A stretch of 64,000 bases of DNA from positions 62,001 to 126,000 of the forward strand of contig CBFHLY010000002.1 of the NCBI GenBank assembly GCA_965656785.1, given 5' to 3'. Made by a program: the position numbers and the translations under genes. The notes below the pieces were generated by a model. It was not told the DNA's origin. It worked only from the letters and a program-made list of their open reading frames with translations, and did no database searches. The DNA comes from JALQTD01 sp965656785. GTDB lineage: Bacteria; Bacteroidota; Bacteroidia; Flavobacteriales_D; Sanyastnellaceae. Shown here in pieces: positions 34,209 through 42,348 of the stretch. Numbering within the stretch: the stretch's first letter is position 1; the number at the start of each line of letters is the position of its first letter.

Positions 34209-35188
34209 TCGGCGATCGCCTCGTTCCAGCCCTCGGGCAGGGCGCCTTGGTGGCCGTTGAGCCAATCCGCTCCGGAGAGCAACCGCTTCCCGGGCGGCTT
34301 CAACGCCGTGATTTCGTACCATCCGTCGTGGCAGCGCACTTGAACGGCCCCGGCGTGAGCGCGCCACGTGCCCGGCGGGGAGGCATCGCCTCCGACGATG
34401 GGCCGACCGCTCAGCAACTTGATGGGCCCCTCCGGACCGGGCGTCCAAGCCGTCGGAAACGGATTCAGCCCCCGGATGTGATCGTGCACTCGGTCGCACG
34501 TCGCGTGCCAATTCACCCGGCAATCGTCCCGGAACAGCTTCGGCGCCTCGAGCAGCGGGTCGGATGGCATCAACGCTTCCTGCGGCGTCGGCGTCAAGCG
34601 CCCCTCCGCCAGCGCATCGAGGGTGCTCGCGAGCAATTTCTTCCCGGACTCGAGCAACCGGTCGTGCAAGCTGCCTGCGGTTTCGTTGGGCTCGATGGAT
34701 ACTCGCGCCGATTGCAGGACTGCGCCCGTGTCGATGGCCTGTTGCAGGGCGAAGGTCGTCACGCCGGTCGTTTTCAGCCCGTACATGATGGCGCGTTGGA
34801 TGGGGGCTGCACCGCGCAATTGGGGCAGGAGCGAGGCGTGCAGGTTGATGGTCCCGTACGGAGGCATGGACCAAACCACTTCCGGCAGCATCCGAAACGC
34901 CACCACGATCGCCACATCAGCCTCCCACGCTCGAAACGCCTCCAAAAACTCCGGTGCCCGCAGCTTCTCTGGCTGCAGCAGCGGAAGGCCGTGCTCCAGG
35001 GCGAGCTCCTTCACGGCCGAGGGCTGCAATTTGTGCCCGCGCCCCGCCGGACGGTCGGGCGCGGTCACGCAACCCACCACCTCGTGCGGCCCGTCGATGA
35101 GGTGGGCGCAACACGTCGCCGCGAATTCCGGGGTTCCGAGAAAAGCAATGCGCAGCGGACGGTCAAGGGGAGCAGTCGGGTAGGCCAT
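34199..35188 (-). CDS. fmt: Methionyl-tRNA formyltransferase
   Basis: 329 residues. The N-terminal formyltransferase domain has IAFLGTPEFAATCCAHL, VTAPDRPAGRGHKLQPSAVK and the active-site region INLHASLLPQLRGAAPIQRA, where N, H and later D form the catalytic set. VNWHATCDRVHDHIRGLNPFPTAW marks the start of the C-terminal OB-like domain. It formylates initiator Met-tRNA. The gene starts 1 nt after the stop of the MATE transporter, so the two are probably co-transcribed. Confidence 0.95.
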   Translation of the reverse strand: MAYPTAPLDRPLRIAFLGTPEFAATCCAHLIDGPHEVVGCVTAPDRPAGRGHKLQPSAVKELALEHGLPLLQPEKLRAPEFLEAFRAWEADVAIVVAFRMLPEVVWSMPPYGTINLHASLLPQLRGAAPIQRAIMYGLKTTGVTTFALQQAIDTGAVLQSARVSIEPNETAGSLHDRLLESGKKLLASTLDALAEGRLTPTPQEALMPSDPLLEAPKLFRDDCRVNWHATCDRVHDHIRGLNPFPTAWTPGPEGPIKLLSGRPIVGGDASPPGTWRAHAGAVQVRCHDGWYEITALKPPGKRLLSGADWLNGHQGALPEGWNEAIADQS

Positions 35189-35189
35189 G

Positions 35190-36527
35190 TCAAATCGTTG
35201 TCGGGTTCATCCAAGTTCGGCGCCGCAGCGTCCACCACGAGCCCAGCCCGATGGTACTGAAGTACGCCCATTCCACCCGCCAAATCACCCAAACCGGTTG
35301 CGGGCGCCAAACCGTCATTGCCCACGTCACCAACACGTAAAGCAAGACGGCAAACAATTCAATGCGGAAGGCCGCCCGGGTCGCCCCCGCGCCCTGGATT
35401 GACGCGAGCAGGATGGAGGTGACCCCATACAGCAGCACCGCGCTGAAGATGACGAGCAGCGTCTTCACGAACGCCTCGGCGCCCACCGGATCGCCCTCAA
35501 AGAACAGCGCTGCGATGCGGTGGGGGTAGGCCACGAAGCCGTGGGTGAGCAGGAGGATGCCGAGGAGGTTGAAGCCGATGATGGTTTGGAGCACTCCGCG
35601 GAGTTCGGATTGTCGCCCTTCACCGATGAGCCCGCTGACGTAGGTGCGCGTGGTTTGGCCCATCCCTTGTGCGACCACAAAGGCCAGCATGAACATGTTC
35701 CGAGCCAAATGCGAAACCTTCAGCTCCATGCCGCCCACGTGCTCCACGAGGAAGAAGAAGCCGGTCCACGTGCCGATGGTCAAGCCCAACTGGCCCATCA
35801 ACGGGTACGCGAGCTTCCACCACGCCCGGATCGCCGCCACCGGCAACAACGCGCCCTTCCACGTGAACTCCGGCGCCGCCTTGCGCAACACGAGGACCGC
35901 AGCAACCAGCCCCATCACCTCCGAAGCCAGGGAAGCGCGCGCTGCACCGAGGGCCCCTTGGCTCTCCACAAAGCCACCGAATCCGCCCACGAGCACCGAG
36001 TCCAGCACCATATTGAGCACCGCGGTGGTGCCCGATACGATGAGGAGGGGCCACGTTTTTGCCCGCCCCATGAAGTAAGCGTTGAAGGCCAGCAGCAGCG
36101 TGAATACGGGGAACCCCCAGGATCGGATGCCCAGGAACGGTTCGAACACCGCCCGCACTTCCGCGCTCTTGAACAAGCCGCCGAACACGCCCGTCGCGTT
36201 CAACAGGTGCATCAGCCCCGCCAATGCCAAGCCCAGCGCGAGGTGGATCAGGACCGAGGTGCGGAAGGTACTCCGGGCCGCTTCGGGCTGTTGCTCACCG
36301 AGTCGGCGCGCGATGATGATTTGGAACCCCGAGGCGCTTCCGATGGCAAGCATGCTCGCGGTGAGGTAGACGAGTCCCGCGTTACCCGCTCCGTTGATGG
36401 CCGCTTCGCTTACCGAGGACAAAAAGTAATTGTCCGTCAAGACCACGAAGAACTGCACCAGCGTTCCGATGGAAATCGGAAGCGCCACGCGAAGCAGTTG
36501 GGACGGTGCGGTAGAAAGGTGCGACAT
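35190..36527 (-). CDS. MATE family multidrug/metabolite efflux transporter
   Basis: 445 residues with about twelve hydrophobic helices in two similar halves, as in MatE proteins. The opening (LLRVALPISIGTLVQFFVVLTDNYFL) and the repeat YPLMGQLGLTIGTWTGFFF are typical, as are FNAYFMGRAKTWPLL and SILLASIQGAGATR. It would use a cation gradient to export cationic compounds or metabolites; the substrate is not predictable. A CCTTTG-like box ends 7 nt before the ATG. It is followed by fmt with a 1-nt gap. Confidence 0.85.
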   Translation of the reverse strand: MSHLSTAPSQLLRVALPISIGTLVQFFVVLTDNYFLSSVSEAAINGAGNAGLVYLTASMLAIGSASGFQIIIARRLGEQQPEAARSTFRTSVLIHLALGLALAGLMHLLNATGVFGGLFKSAEVRAVFEPFLGIRSWGFPVFTLLLAFNAYFMGRAKTWPLLIVSGTTAVLNMVLDSVLVGGFGGFVESQGALGAARASLASEVMGLVAAVLVLRKAAPEFTWKGALLPVAAIRAWWKLAYPLMGQLGLTIGTWTGFFFLVEHVGGMELKVSHLARNMFMLAFVVAQGMGQTTRTYVSGLIGEGRQSELRGVLQTIIGFNLLGILLLTHGFVAYPHRIAALFFEGDPVGAEAFVKTLLVIFSAVLLYGVTSILLASIQGAGATRAAFRIELFAVLLYVLVTWAMTVWRPQPVWVIWRVEWAYFSTIGLGSWWTLRRRTWMNPTTI

Positions 36528-36555
36528 GCGGCCGCAAAGGTCGGGGGAAATGCGG

Positions 36556-37233
36556 TCAGGCGGGCACGCCCAATCGCTCCAATATGCCGGGGGCGTTCCG
36601 CACGCTCGCCATGGCCCATTGGGCGCGGAGTTCCCGCTTTTCGCCTTCGGAAAGCGACCAGCGTTCGCGCGGCAATTCCCTCAGCCGCCGGTTCAATTCG
36701 TGGATGACCACGGCAGCGGCCACGCTGATGTTCAGGCTTTCGGCGAAGCCGTGCATGGGAATGGCCACGTGCAGGTCGGCTTCCGCGAGCATGCGTTCAG
36801 AAACCCCCTCCCATTCGGTGCCCATGACCACCGCCACGGGCCGGTCGATGGGAAGGTCGGTGACGTCGTAGCCGTCGACGTGAGGGGAGGTGACGGCGAT
36901 TTGGTAGCCGGTGCGCCGCAGTCGGTCCAGGCAGGCCGCCGTCGGGTCCGCAGCCGAGCGGTAACGGTGCAGGGTGAGCCAGGCGTTCGTGCCTTTCGAC
37001 ACTCCGCGATTGGGAACCCACGGGTTGATGTCCTCAATGAGGTGCACGTCCTGCAGGCCAAACCCATCGCACGATCGCATCACCGCACTCGCATTGCGGG
37101 ATTGGAATACGTTTTCCATCACCACCGTCAAGTGGCGGGTGCGTTGGTCCAAAACGCGCTCGAACCGCGCAATCCGCTCCTCACTGAGGAAAGGCAGCAG
37201 CGCTTCGTATCGGGGGTCTTCGATGGGGGGCAT
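36556..37233 (-). CDS. trmH: TrmH family tRNA (guanosine-2'-O-)-methyltransferase
   Basis: 225 residues, SPOUT fold. Conserved motifs: motif 1 VVMENVFQSRNASAVMRSCDGFG (split as NVFQSRNASAVMRSCD), motif 2 VAVVMGTEWEGVSE, and motif 3 IPMHGFAESLNISVAAAVV, which form the knot that binds S-adenosylmethionine. TrmH methylates the 2'-OH of G18 in the tRNA D-loop. It sits between the HU gene terminator and the MATE gene. Confidence 0.9.
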   Translation of the reverse strand: MPPIEDPRYEALLPFLSEERIARFERVLDQRTRHLTVVMENVFQSRNASAVMRSCDGFGLQDVHLIEDINPWVPNRGVSKGTNAWLTLHRYRSAADPTAACLDRLRRTGYQIAVTSPHVDGYDVTDLPIDRPVAVVMGTEWEGVSERMLAEADLHVAIPMHGFAESLNISVAAAVVIHELNRRLRELPRERWSLSEGEKRELRAQWAMASVRNAPGILERLGVPA

Positions 37234-37243
37234 GCAAACGAGT

Positions 37244-37279
37244 AAAAAAGAAAGCCCCGCAGCGAACTGCAGGGCCTTT
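37244..37279 (-). terminator. Rho-independent terminator of the HU gene
   Basis: On the minus strand a stem of about 12 bp (with two G-U pairs) around a TTCG loop at 37251-37279 is followed by CTTTTTT (37244-37250). It lies 25 nt past the HU stop and just before trmH. Confidence 0.8.
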
Positions 37280-37303
37280 CCGAGTTTTTTCGCGTAAACG
37301 AAA

Positions 37304-37573
37304 TTACATTTTTTCGCTCAACTCCGTGCCCGCCTTGAACTTCACCACCTTCTTTGCAGCGATGGTGATTTCAGCACCCGTTTGCGGGTTGCGGCCTTTG
37401 CGCTCAGCGCGTTCAGAAACGGAGAACGATCCGAAGCCCACGAGGGACACGCGGTCGCCCGCCTTCAATGCGTTCGTAGTTGCGTCGATGAAGGCGTCCA
37501 ATGCGCGCTTCGAGTCTGCTTTTGAGATGCCTGAGCCTTCGGCAATGGCATCCACCAATTCAGCTTTGTTCAT
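37304..37573 (-). CDS. HU family DNA-binding protein
   Basis: 89 residues, the standard HU length. MNKAELVDAIAEGSGISKAD is the helical dimerisation half; VSLVGFGSFSVSERAERKGRNPQTG carries the beta-arm with the DNA-intercalating RNPQTG tip; the C-terminal strand KKVVKFKAGTEL follows. It bends and compacts DNA as a dimer. It is a single-gene unit with its own terminator and an upstream exact TATATTTG box giving a leader of about 30 nt. Confidence 0.95.
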   Translation of the reverse strand: MNKAELVDAIAEGSGISKADSKRALDAFIDATTNALKAGDRVSLVGFGSFSVSERAERKGRNPQTGAEITIAAKKVVKFKAGTELSEKM

Positions 37574-37609
37574 GGTTGTAGGTTAATGAGTTTGAAAAAC
37601 GAACCGCGC

Positions 37610-37617
37610 CAAATATA
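37610..37617 (-). promoter_or_regulatory. Candidate -7 element of the HU gene
   Basis: TATATTTG on the minus strand, an exact TAnnTTTG match 36 nt before the HU ATG. Unlike several other genes in the window it leaves room for a conventional leader. Confidence 0.45.
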
Positions 37618-37730
37618 TAGGCGGATTTTCAAGCGCAGCAAGGGATGCAGGGCGATTCCTTGCGATTTGTTAATAAAGTAGGGGCAGTTGTTGATAACGG
37701 CATCACTTTCCCTCCGCAATCCCCCTGTTT

Positions 37731-38048
37731 TCAGGCATTTCGGGGCCTTGACCACCAAATTGCCAGCCCGATCAGCCCCGGCAACGCCGCCTCCGGCCCC
37801 GAAGTTCCCACTACTTGCCACTGCCCCAAGGCGATGACCGCTGACAACAGCGACGGCACCACCGCCAGAATGCCCAAGAAGTCCGCGTCCAGCTTCGGGT
37901 GGTGTTCGTAGCGGACTGCCACGGCGACCCCGAGCAACGCCGCCACTCCACTGAACCAAGCCACGAAGCCCGGAGCGTCCAACCAGAAAATGAGCGTGCC
38001 CACCAGCGCCACCAGCGCAGCGATGAACCAAATCGTTCGGCGTTTCAT
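37731..38048 (-). CDS. Small multi-pass membrane protein of unknown function
   Basis: 105 residues with about three to four hydrophobic segments (TIWFIAALVALVGTLIFWLD, FVAWFSGVAALLGVAVAV, FLGILAVVPSLLSAVIALG, LPGLIGLAIWW). No catalytic motif or known family is recognised. It is divergent from a thioesterase gene across only 30 nt, and a TAACTTCG box lies 4 nt before its ATG. The HU gene follows on the same strand after 157 nt in which no gene is seen. Confidence 0.65.
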   Translation of the reverse strand: MKRRTIWFIAALVALVGTLIFWLDAPGFVAWFSGVAALLGVAVAVRYEHHPKLDADFLGILAVVPSLLSAVIALGQWQVVGTSGPEAALPGLIGLAIWWSRPRNA

Positions 38049-38052
38049 GCTG

Positions 38053-38060
38053 CGAAGTTA
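38053..38060 (-). promoter_or_regulatory. Candidate -7 element (TAACTTCG) of the small membrane protein gene
   Basis: On the minus strand TAACTTCG is followed by CAGC and the ATG at 38048. It is the TTCG variant of the box. It faces the plus-strand box at 38066-38073 only 5 bp away. Confidence 0.35.
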
Positions 38061-38065
38061 ACGGG

Positions 38066-38073
38066 TATTTTTG
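38066..38073 (+). promoter_or_regulatory. Candidate -7 element of the thioesterase gene
   Basis: TATTTTTG, an exact TAnnTTTG match, followed by five C residues and the ATG at 38079. This predicts a leaderless mRNA. No clear -33 TTG was found upstream. Confidence 0.42.
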
Positions 38074-38078
38074 CCCCC

Positions 38079-38534
38079 ATGAACGCCACCGACCACCGCA
38101 TTTACAAGCCCGAAATTCGATTCGGGGACATCGACGCCGCTGGCATCGTGAACAACGCTGTTTTCCTGACGTACTTCGAGCAGAGCCGCATCGCGTATTT
38201 CGCGGGGCTCGTGGGGCGCGAGTGGGACTGGCACCATGCCGGGATGGTTGTGGCGCGGCACGAGGTGGATTACCGCCGGCCGATTCCCTTTGGCGCGGAT
38301 GCGACGATTTATACGTGGACGCAGGCGGTGGGGACGAAGAGCGTGACGTTCGCGTACGAGGTTTGGCTTCATGCCGCAGGCCAAAACCACCTCAGCGCCG
38401 AAGCCCGCACCACCCTGGTCTGCTTCGACCACGCGGCCGGCCACCCCATCGCGGTCCCCGACGCCTGGAAAGCGGCCATGGCCAGCGAAGGCTTCGCCCG
38501 CCCCGACCACCTCATGCCTCAGAAGGACGTGTAA
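38079..38534 (+). CDS. Hotdog-fold acyl-CoA thioesterase (4HBT/YbgC-like)
   Basis: 151 residues from the ATG at 38079; a longer in-frame ORF upstream is not protein-like. The 4-hydroxybenzoyl-CoA thioesterase signature is visible as FGDIDAAGIVNNAVFLTYFE, with the catalytic Asp/Asn region near 20-27, then EVDYRRPIPFGADATIY. It would hydrolyse an acyl-CoA thioester in the cytoplasm; chain preference is unknown. The 3' end overlaps the convergent amylase gene by 16 nt. Confidence 0.83.
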   Translation: MNATDHRIYKPEIRFGDIDAAGIVNNAVFLTYFEQSRIAYFAGLVGREWDWHHAGMVVARHEVDYRRPIPFGADATIYTWTQAVGTKSVTFAYEVWLHAAGQNHLSAEARTTLVCFDHAAGHPIAVPDAWKAAMASEGFARPDHLMPQKDV

Positions 38535-40336
38535 ATCACGCGGCACGAACCCGGCGCCACGTCCCATTCCGCGTCGACGCCGACGCCCTCGATGACATCG
38601 AAGCCCGGTCGCTCGCCCTTCACCTGGCGCGGCTCGCTGGACCGGTTCACGTAAACCGTTACGGCCTCCGTGGCGGTTCGATGCTCCATCCAGTACCAGC
38701 CGCCCTGTGGGATCGACTGGGTCAACGGCGCGGCCATCAGCTCAGGATGGTGCCACCGGAACGCCGACAGCCGCTTAATGCGCTCCAGCCACCACCGTTC
38801 CTCCTTGGTCAAGGTCAATGGGCGGAACCCATACCGTGCATCGCCTTCCCACCCGCCGGGAAAGTCCGGCCGCACCAGCCCGTCCGGCGCGGCCGGCGCC
38901 GACCACCCCAACTCACTCCCCGAGTAGATGCACGGAATCCCGCGCCCCATCATCACGAGCGCCCACCCCATCAACGCGGTCGCGTCGTCGCCGGCGGTGT
39001 GGCGCCACCGGTCGAGGTCGTGGTTGTCCAGGAAGGTCACTTGGCGCTCCGGATGGTCGTACAGGAAATCCTGCGCCAGCGCTTGGTGCCACCGGCTCAA
39101 GCCCGTTTCCCAGCCCGGCGCTTCCCGCAACCCGTCGCGCAGCGCGAAGTAGGTTTGGAAGTCGCACGTGGCGTGGAGGCCGCTGCTCGCGCCGGGTTCG
39201 AACGGACTGCCCGCCACGAGCCGGGCTTGTTCGGCCGCGCTGTACACCCACGCCTCGCCGAAGAGGAAGGCGTCGGGGAAGGCGGCCCGGATGGCGGCCG
39301 TGTGTTCCGCCATGAACGCGGGGTCGGGGTACGTATAGGTATCGATGCGCAGCGCGTCCGCGCCGGTGGTGGCGAGCGTCCAGAGGGCGGCTTGGGTGAG
39401 GTAGCGGGCGAGGTGCGGTTGGGTTTGGTCCAAATCCGGCATCGCCCGCGCAAACCACCCCGCCGTGAACGCCTCGCGCTCCGTCGGCAACGCATGCGGA
39501 TCCGCCACCGTCGCCCCCCGGTAATTCGTCGGCGAAAACGCCCCGTGTACCCACGCCGGGTCCACCGGGTCCAGCAACAACGGGTGGTTCGCCCCCCAGT
39601 GATTCGGCACCCAATCGTGCACGATGCGAATGCCGCGCGCGTGCGCCTCGTCGACCAACTCCCGGTAATCGTCCCAATCCCCCAGCCGCGGATCCACTCG
39701 GTACAAATCCGTGGCCGCATACCCGTGGTAGCTCGTCCGCTCCATGTCGTTCTCCACCACGGGCGTCATCCACAGCGCGGTGATGCCGAACTCCTCGAGC
39801 TCCCGCATCTTGCTCGTCACGCCCTTCAGGTCCCCGCCGTGCCGCCGCTCGAAATCCGTGCGGTCCGTGCCGCGCTCGCGCATGCCCGGCACGTCGTCGT
39901 TCTCTGGGTCTCCGTTCGCAAACCGATCGGGCATGAGCAAGTACATCGTGTCGTGGGGACGCAGCCCTTGCGGCAAGCGGGTAGGGGCGTCGCCGTGGTG
40001 CGTGAACGGCACGGAGCGCCGCTCGCCCCCGAGCCAATGGAACACCAATTCGCACTCCCCAGCCCCCTGAAGCAGTTGCAGGGAAACGAAGCAATCCCGC
40101 CCAGAAGGCGCCACCTCAATGGGGCCGACCACCTCAATCGGCCCCGTCGTTTCCACGCTCGGCACGCCAACCGGCGCTTCGGCGAAGCGAACCAAGACTT
40201 CCACTTCGCCGCCTTGCAGCGATCGCCACCAGCCGGGCGGGTTCACCCGTTGCGCTTGAACGCCGATGGACCAGAGCAGCGCGAACGCGATCAACGGGAT
40301 TTCATTCACGAGGTGTTGGTAACAAAGTCGTCGCAT
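38519..40336 (-). CDS. Secreted GH13 alpha-amylase family enzyme
   Basis: 605 residues from the ATG at 40336, which gives a better signal peptide (MRRLCYQHLVNEIPLIAFAL, cleaved near VQAQ) than the ATG 21 nt upstream. An N-terminal beta domain of about 100 residues precedes the catalytic barrel. The four GH13 regions are present: DWVPNH, DALRIDTY (nucleophile Asp about 332), LFGEAW (acid Glu about 361) and FLDNHD (Asp about 437). A small C-terminal beta domain follows. The order resembles cyclomaltodextrinase/neopullulanase-like or periplasmic amylases. It is divergent from a tandem starch-binding-like secreted protein, which supports alpha-glucan as substrate. Confidence 0.9.
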   Translation of the reverse strand: MRRLCYQHLVNEIPLIAFALLWSIGVQAQRVNPPGWWRSLQGGEVEVLVRFAEAPVGVPSVETTGPIEVVGPIEVAPSGRDCFVSLQLLQGAGECELVFHWLGGERRSVPFTHHGDAPTRLPQGLRPHDTMYLLMPDRFANGDPENDDVPGMRERGTDRTDFERRHGGDLKGVTSKMRELEEFGITALWMTPVVENDMERTSYHGYAATDLYRVDPRLGDWDDYRELVDEAHARGIRIVHDWVPNHWGANHPLLLDPVDPAWVHGAFSPTNYRGATVADPHALPTEREAFTAGWFARAMPDLDQTQPHLARYLTQAALWTLATTGADALRIDTYTYPDPAFMAEHTAAIRAAFPDAFLFGEAWVYSAAEQARLVAGSPFEPGASSGLHATCDFQTYFALRDGLREAPGWETGLSRWHQALAQDFLYDHPERQVTFLDNHDLDRWRHTAGDDATALMGWALVMMGRGIPCIYSGSELGWSAPAAPDGLVRPDFPGGWEGDARYGFRPLTLTKEERWWLERIKRLSAFRWHHPELMAAPLTQSIPQGGWYWMEHRTATEAVTVYVNRSSEPRQVKGERPGFDVIEGVGVDAEWDVAPGSCRVIYTSF

Positions 40337-40364
40337 CGTGGTGGAGGTTTGGCGCAAAGCCCCT

Positions 40365-40372
40365 TAAATTTG
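40365..40372 (+). promoter_or_regulatory. Candidate -7 element of the starch-binding-like protein gene
   Basis: TAAATTTG, an exact TAnnTTTG match, lies 46 nt before the ATG at 40419, giving a leader of about 40 nt. The best upstream TTG is only 13 nt away, so the -33 element is doubtful. Confidence 0.4.
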
Positions 40373-40418
40373 CTAAGTGTGAAAAGTACACATCATTCAA
40401 ACCACTTAATTCAATCAC

Positions 40419-42173
40419 ATGAAGAAGTTTTACACGATGCTGGCACTCCTGGGCACGGCGTTCGCAGCTTCCGCGCAGGTGACGGTGACGTTATCGGTGG
40501 ACATGCAGAACCAAACCGTGGCCGCCGAGGGTGTGCACGTTGCCGGTAGTTTCCAAGGTTGGGACCCCGCTGCAACGGAAATGACGGACGCGGACATGGA
40601 CGGCGTTTACGAGTATTCGTTCACGACGGACACGGCGGCGACCTACGAGTTCAAGTTTGTGAACGGCAACGCTTGGGGCATGGACGAGGGCATTCCAGCT
40701 CCGTGCGCCGTGAACAACAACCGCGCGATCACGGTCGACCCGGCGGTGGGCGATGCTTCCTACGCGGTCTGCTATGGGGAGTGCGCTGCGTGCGGCGAAA
40801 TCACGGTCATGTTCCGTGTGGACATGTCGCAAGAGGCGGCGATTTCACCCAACGGAGTGCACATCGCAGGGGATTTCCAGGGCTGGATGCCGGGGGATAC
40901 AGAGATGATGGACGACGATGGGGATTTGGTCTACACGTACACGACCACGATTGACACGACGGGAACCGGCGGCGTCATTGGATACAAGTACATCAACGGG
41001 AACGGTTGGACGGATCCTCAGGACTTGCTGGTGGGTGCGGAATGCGCGGATGCTGCGGGCAACCGCGTGCTTGAAATCACGGAAAGCACCATCGTTACGG
41101 GGGTAGCTGGCACGGGTGCGCCTCACTGTTTCAGCAGCTGTGGTTCGTGCGTCGCTCCGACGATGGTCACGTTCCGTGTGGACATGAGCACGCAGGAGGT
41201 CATCTCGGAGAACGGCGTCTGCGTCGCGGGCAGCTTCCAAGGATGGGCACCCGGAGCGAGCATGTTGAGCGACGACGACGGCGACCTCATTTACGAGGCC
41301 ACGTTGGAGCTGGCACCGGGCACCTACCAGTACAAGTTCATCAACGGCACCGATTGGGGTGGCGGTGGAGCTGGCGACGTGGACAACGAGTTGATCACGG
41401 GAGATTGCGCTTCAGCGGGATCGGATAACCGCGAAATCATCGTCGACACCGAAGCCATGGAAGTGTTGTACTGCTACAACTCGTGCGCTTCGGATTGCGT
41501 GGAGAACCCGGATCCAGCGGACATCACGTTCCGTTTGGACATGGCCAACGAAACGGTCTCAGCCGACGGCGTCTACTTGATGGGCAGCTTCACTTCGCCA
41601 GCTTGGCAATCGGGTGCCATCATGATGAGCGACGACGACCAAGACATGGTCTACGAAGCGACGGTCAACATTTCGGGGTCGGCTGACATCTTCTACAAGT
41701 TCGTCAACGGCGTGCCGAATGGGGCCGATGCGTTGGAAGAGAGCGGCATCCTCGTCGTGGGAACGGACTCGACGACCTTCGAAACGGCCGGTTGCGGGGT
41801 TCCGAACGGCTTCGGTGAGTACAACCGGAAGCACACGCGCTCGGGCGTTGCGGAAGTGCTCGGTGCGGTCTGCTGGAACTCGTGCTTGAACTGCGCTGGC
41901 GGTCCTGCTGACGTGGCGGACTTGACGGCGGGAACGCTCTTGGCGTACCCGAACCCGTTTGAGGATCAGTTCATTGTGGAAGTGAATGCGGTGGCTGAAG
42001 TGGCTTCCATTCAACTCGTGGACATGATGGGGCGCGTGGTGTTGAGCCAAAACGTAATGGGCGCAGCGCATGCGCGCGTCGAACTCAACACGTCAACCGT
42101 TGCAACGGGCGTCTACGCGCTGGAATTGCTAGCGGGCGATCGCCGCACGGTGCTGACGGTGGTGAAGCACTGA
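40419..42173 (+). CDS. T9SS-secreted protein with four tandem starch-binding-like (CBM/E-set) domains
   Basis: 584 residues. The signal peptide is MKKFYTMLALLGTAFAASAQ. Four related domains follow at about 20-120, 128-245, 248-360 and 368-490. Each opens with VTFRVDMS-like strands and NGVHVAGSFQGW, then YKFINGxxWG; the fourth has lost the QGW aromatic. The pattern matches glycogen/starch-binding CBM20/CBM48-type Ig-like modules. The C-terminus (LAYPNPFEDQFIVEV ... GVYALELLAG) is a type A T9SS sorting domain, so it should be displayed on the surface. It is divergent from a GH13 amylase, 82 nt away. A terminator follows. Confidence 0.85.
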   Translation: MKKFYTMLALLGTAFAASAQVTVTLSVDMQNQTVAAEGVHVAGSFQGWDPAATEMTDADMDGVYEYSFTTDTAATYEFKFVNGNAWGMDEGIPAPCAVNNNRAITVDPAVGDASYAVCYGECAACGEITVMFRVDMSQEAAISPNGVHIAGDFQGWMPGDTEMMDDDGDLVYTYTTTIDTTGTGGVIGYKYINGNGWTDPQDLLVGAECADAAGNRVLEITESTIVTGVAGTGAPHCFSSCGSCVAPTMVTFRVDMSTQEVISENGVCVAGSFQGWAPGASMLSDDDGDLIYEATLELAPGTYQYKFINGTDWGGGGAGDVDNELITGDCASAGSDNREIIVDTEAMEVLYCYNSCASDCVENPDPADITFRLDMANETVSADGVYLMGSFTSPAWQSGAIMMSDDDQDMVYEATVNISGSADIFYKFVNGVPNGADALEESGILVVGTDSTTFETAGCGVPNGFGEYNRKHTRSGVAEVLGAVCWNSCLNCAGGPADVADLTAGTLLAYPNPFEDQFIVEVNAVAEVASIQLVDMMGRVVLSQNVMGAAHARVELNTSTVATGVYALELLAGDRRTVLTVVKH

Positions 42174-42195
42174 GTGCAATCGAATTGAAAGGAAA

Positions 42196-42223
42196 GGGAG
42201 GCCTCTGCGGCCTCCCTTTTTTT
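42196..42223 (+). terminator. Rho-independent terminator after the starch-binding-like protein
   Basis: An 8-bp GC-rich stem (gggaggcc / ggcctccc) with a 5-nt loop, followed by seven T residues. It lies 22 nt after the stop. Confidence 0.88.
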
Positions 42224-42305
42224 ATGAACAGCGCTACGGTTTGGCGTTGTGAATAAGTGCAAAATTCACTCGACAACAATCTCCTTCCAAGTCAAGCAAT
42301 GGGTT

Positions 42306-42313
42306 TATATTTG
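42306..42313 (+). promoter_or_regulatory. Candidate -7 element of the SprB-repeat protein gene
   Basis: TATATTTG, an exact TAnnTTTG match, 35 nt before the ATG at 42349. No clear -33 TTG at the expected distance. Confidence 0.4.
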
Positions 42314-42348
42314 GTCCGATTGAAAGCAATTCACAATTCAGAGAATAG

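Noticed and set aside
32004..34874. 956-residue minus-strand open frame opposite mutB
   Set aside because: The sense strand encodes a clear methylmalonyl-CoA mutase. The antisense frame is Arg/His/Gly-rich shadow sequence caused by high GC.
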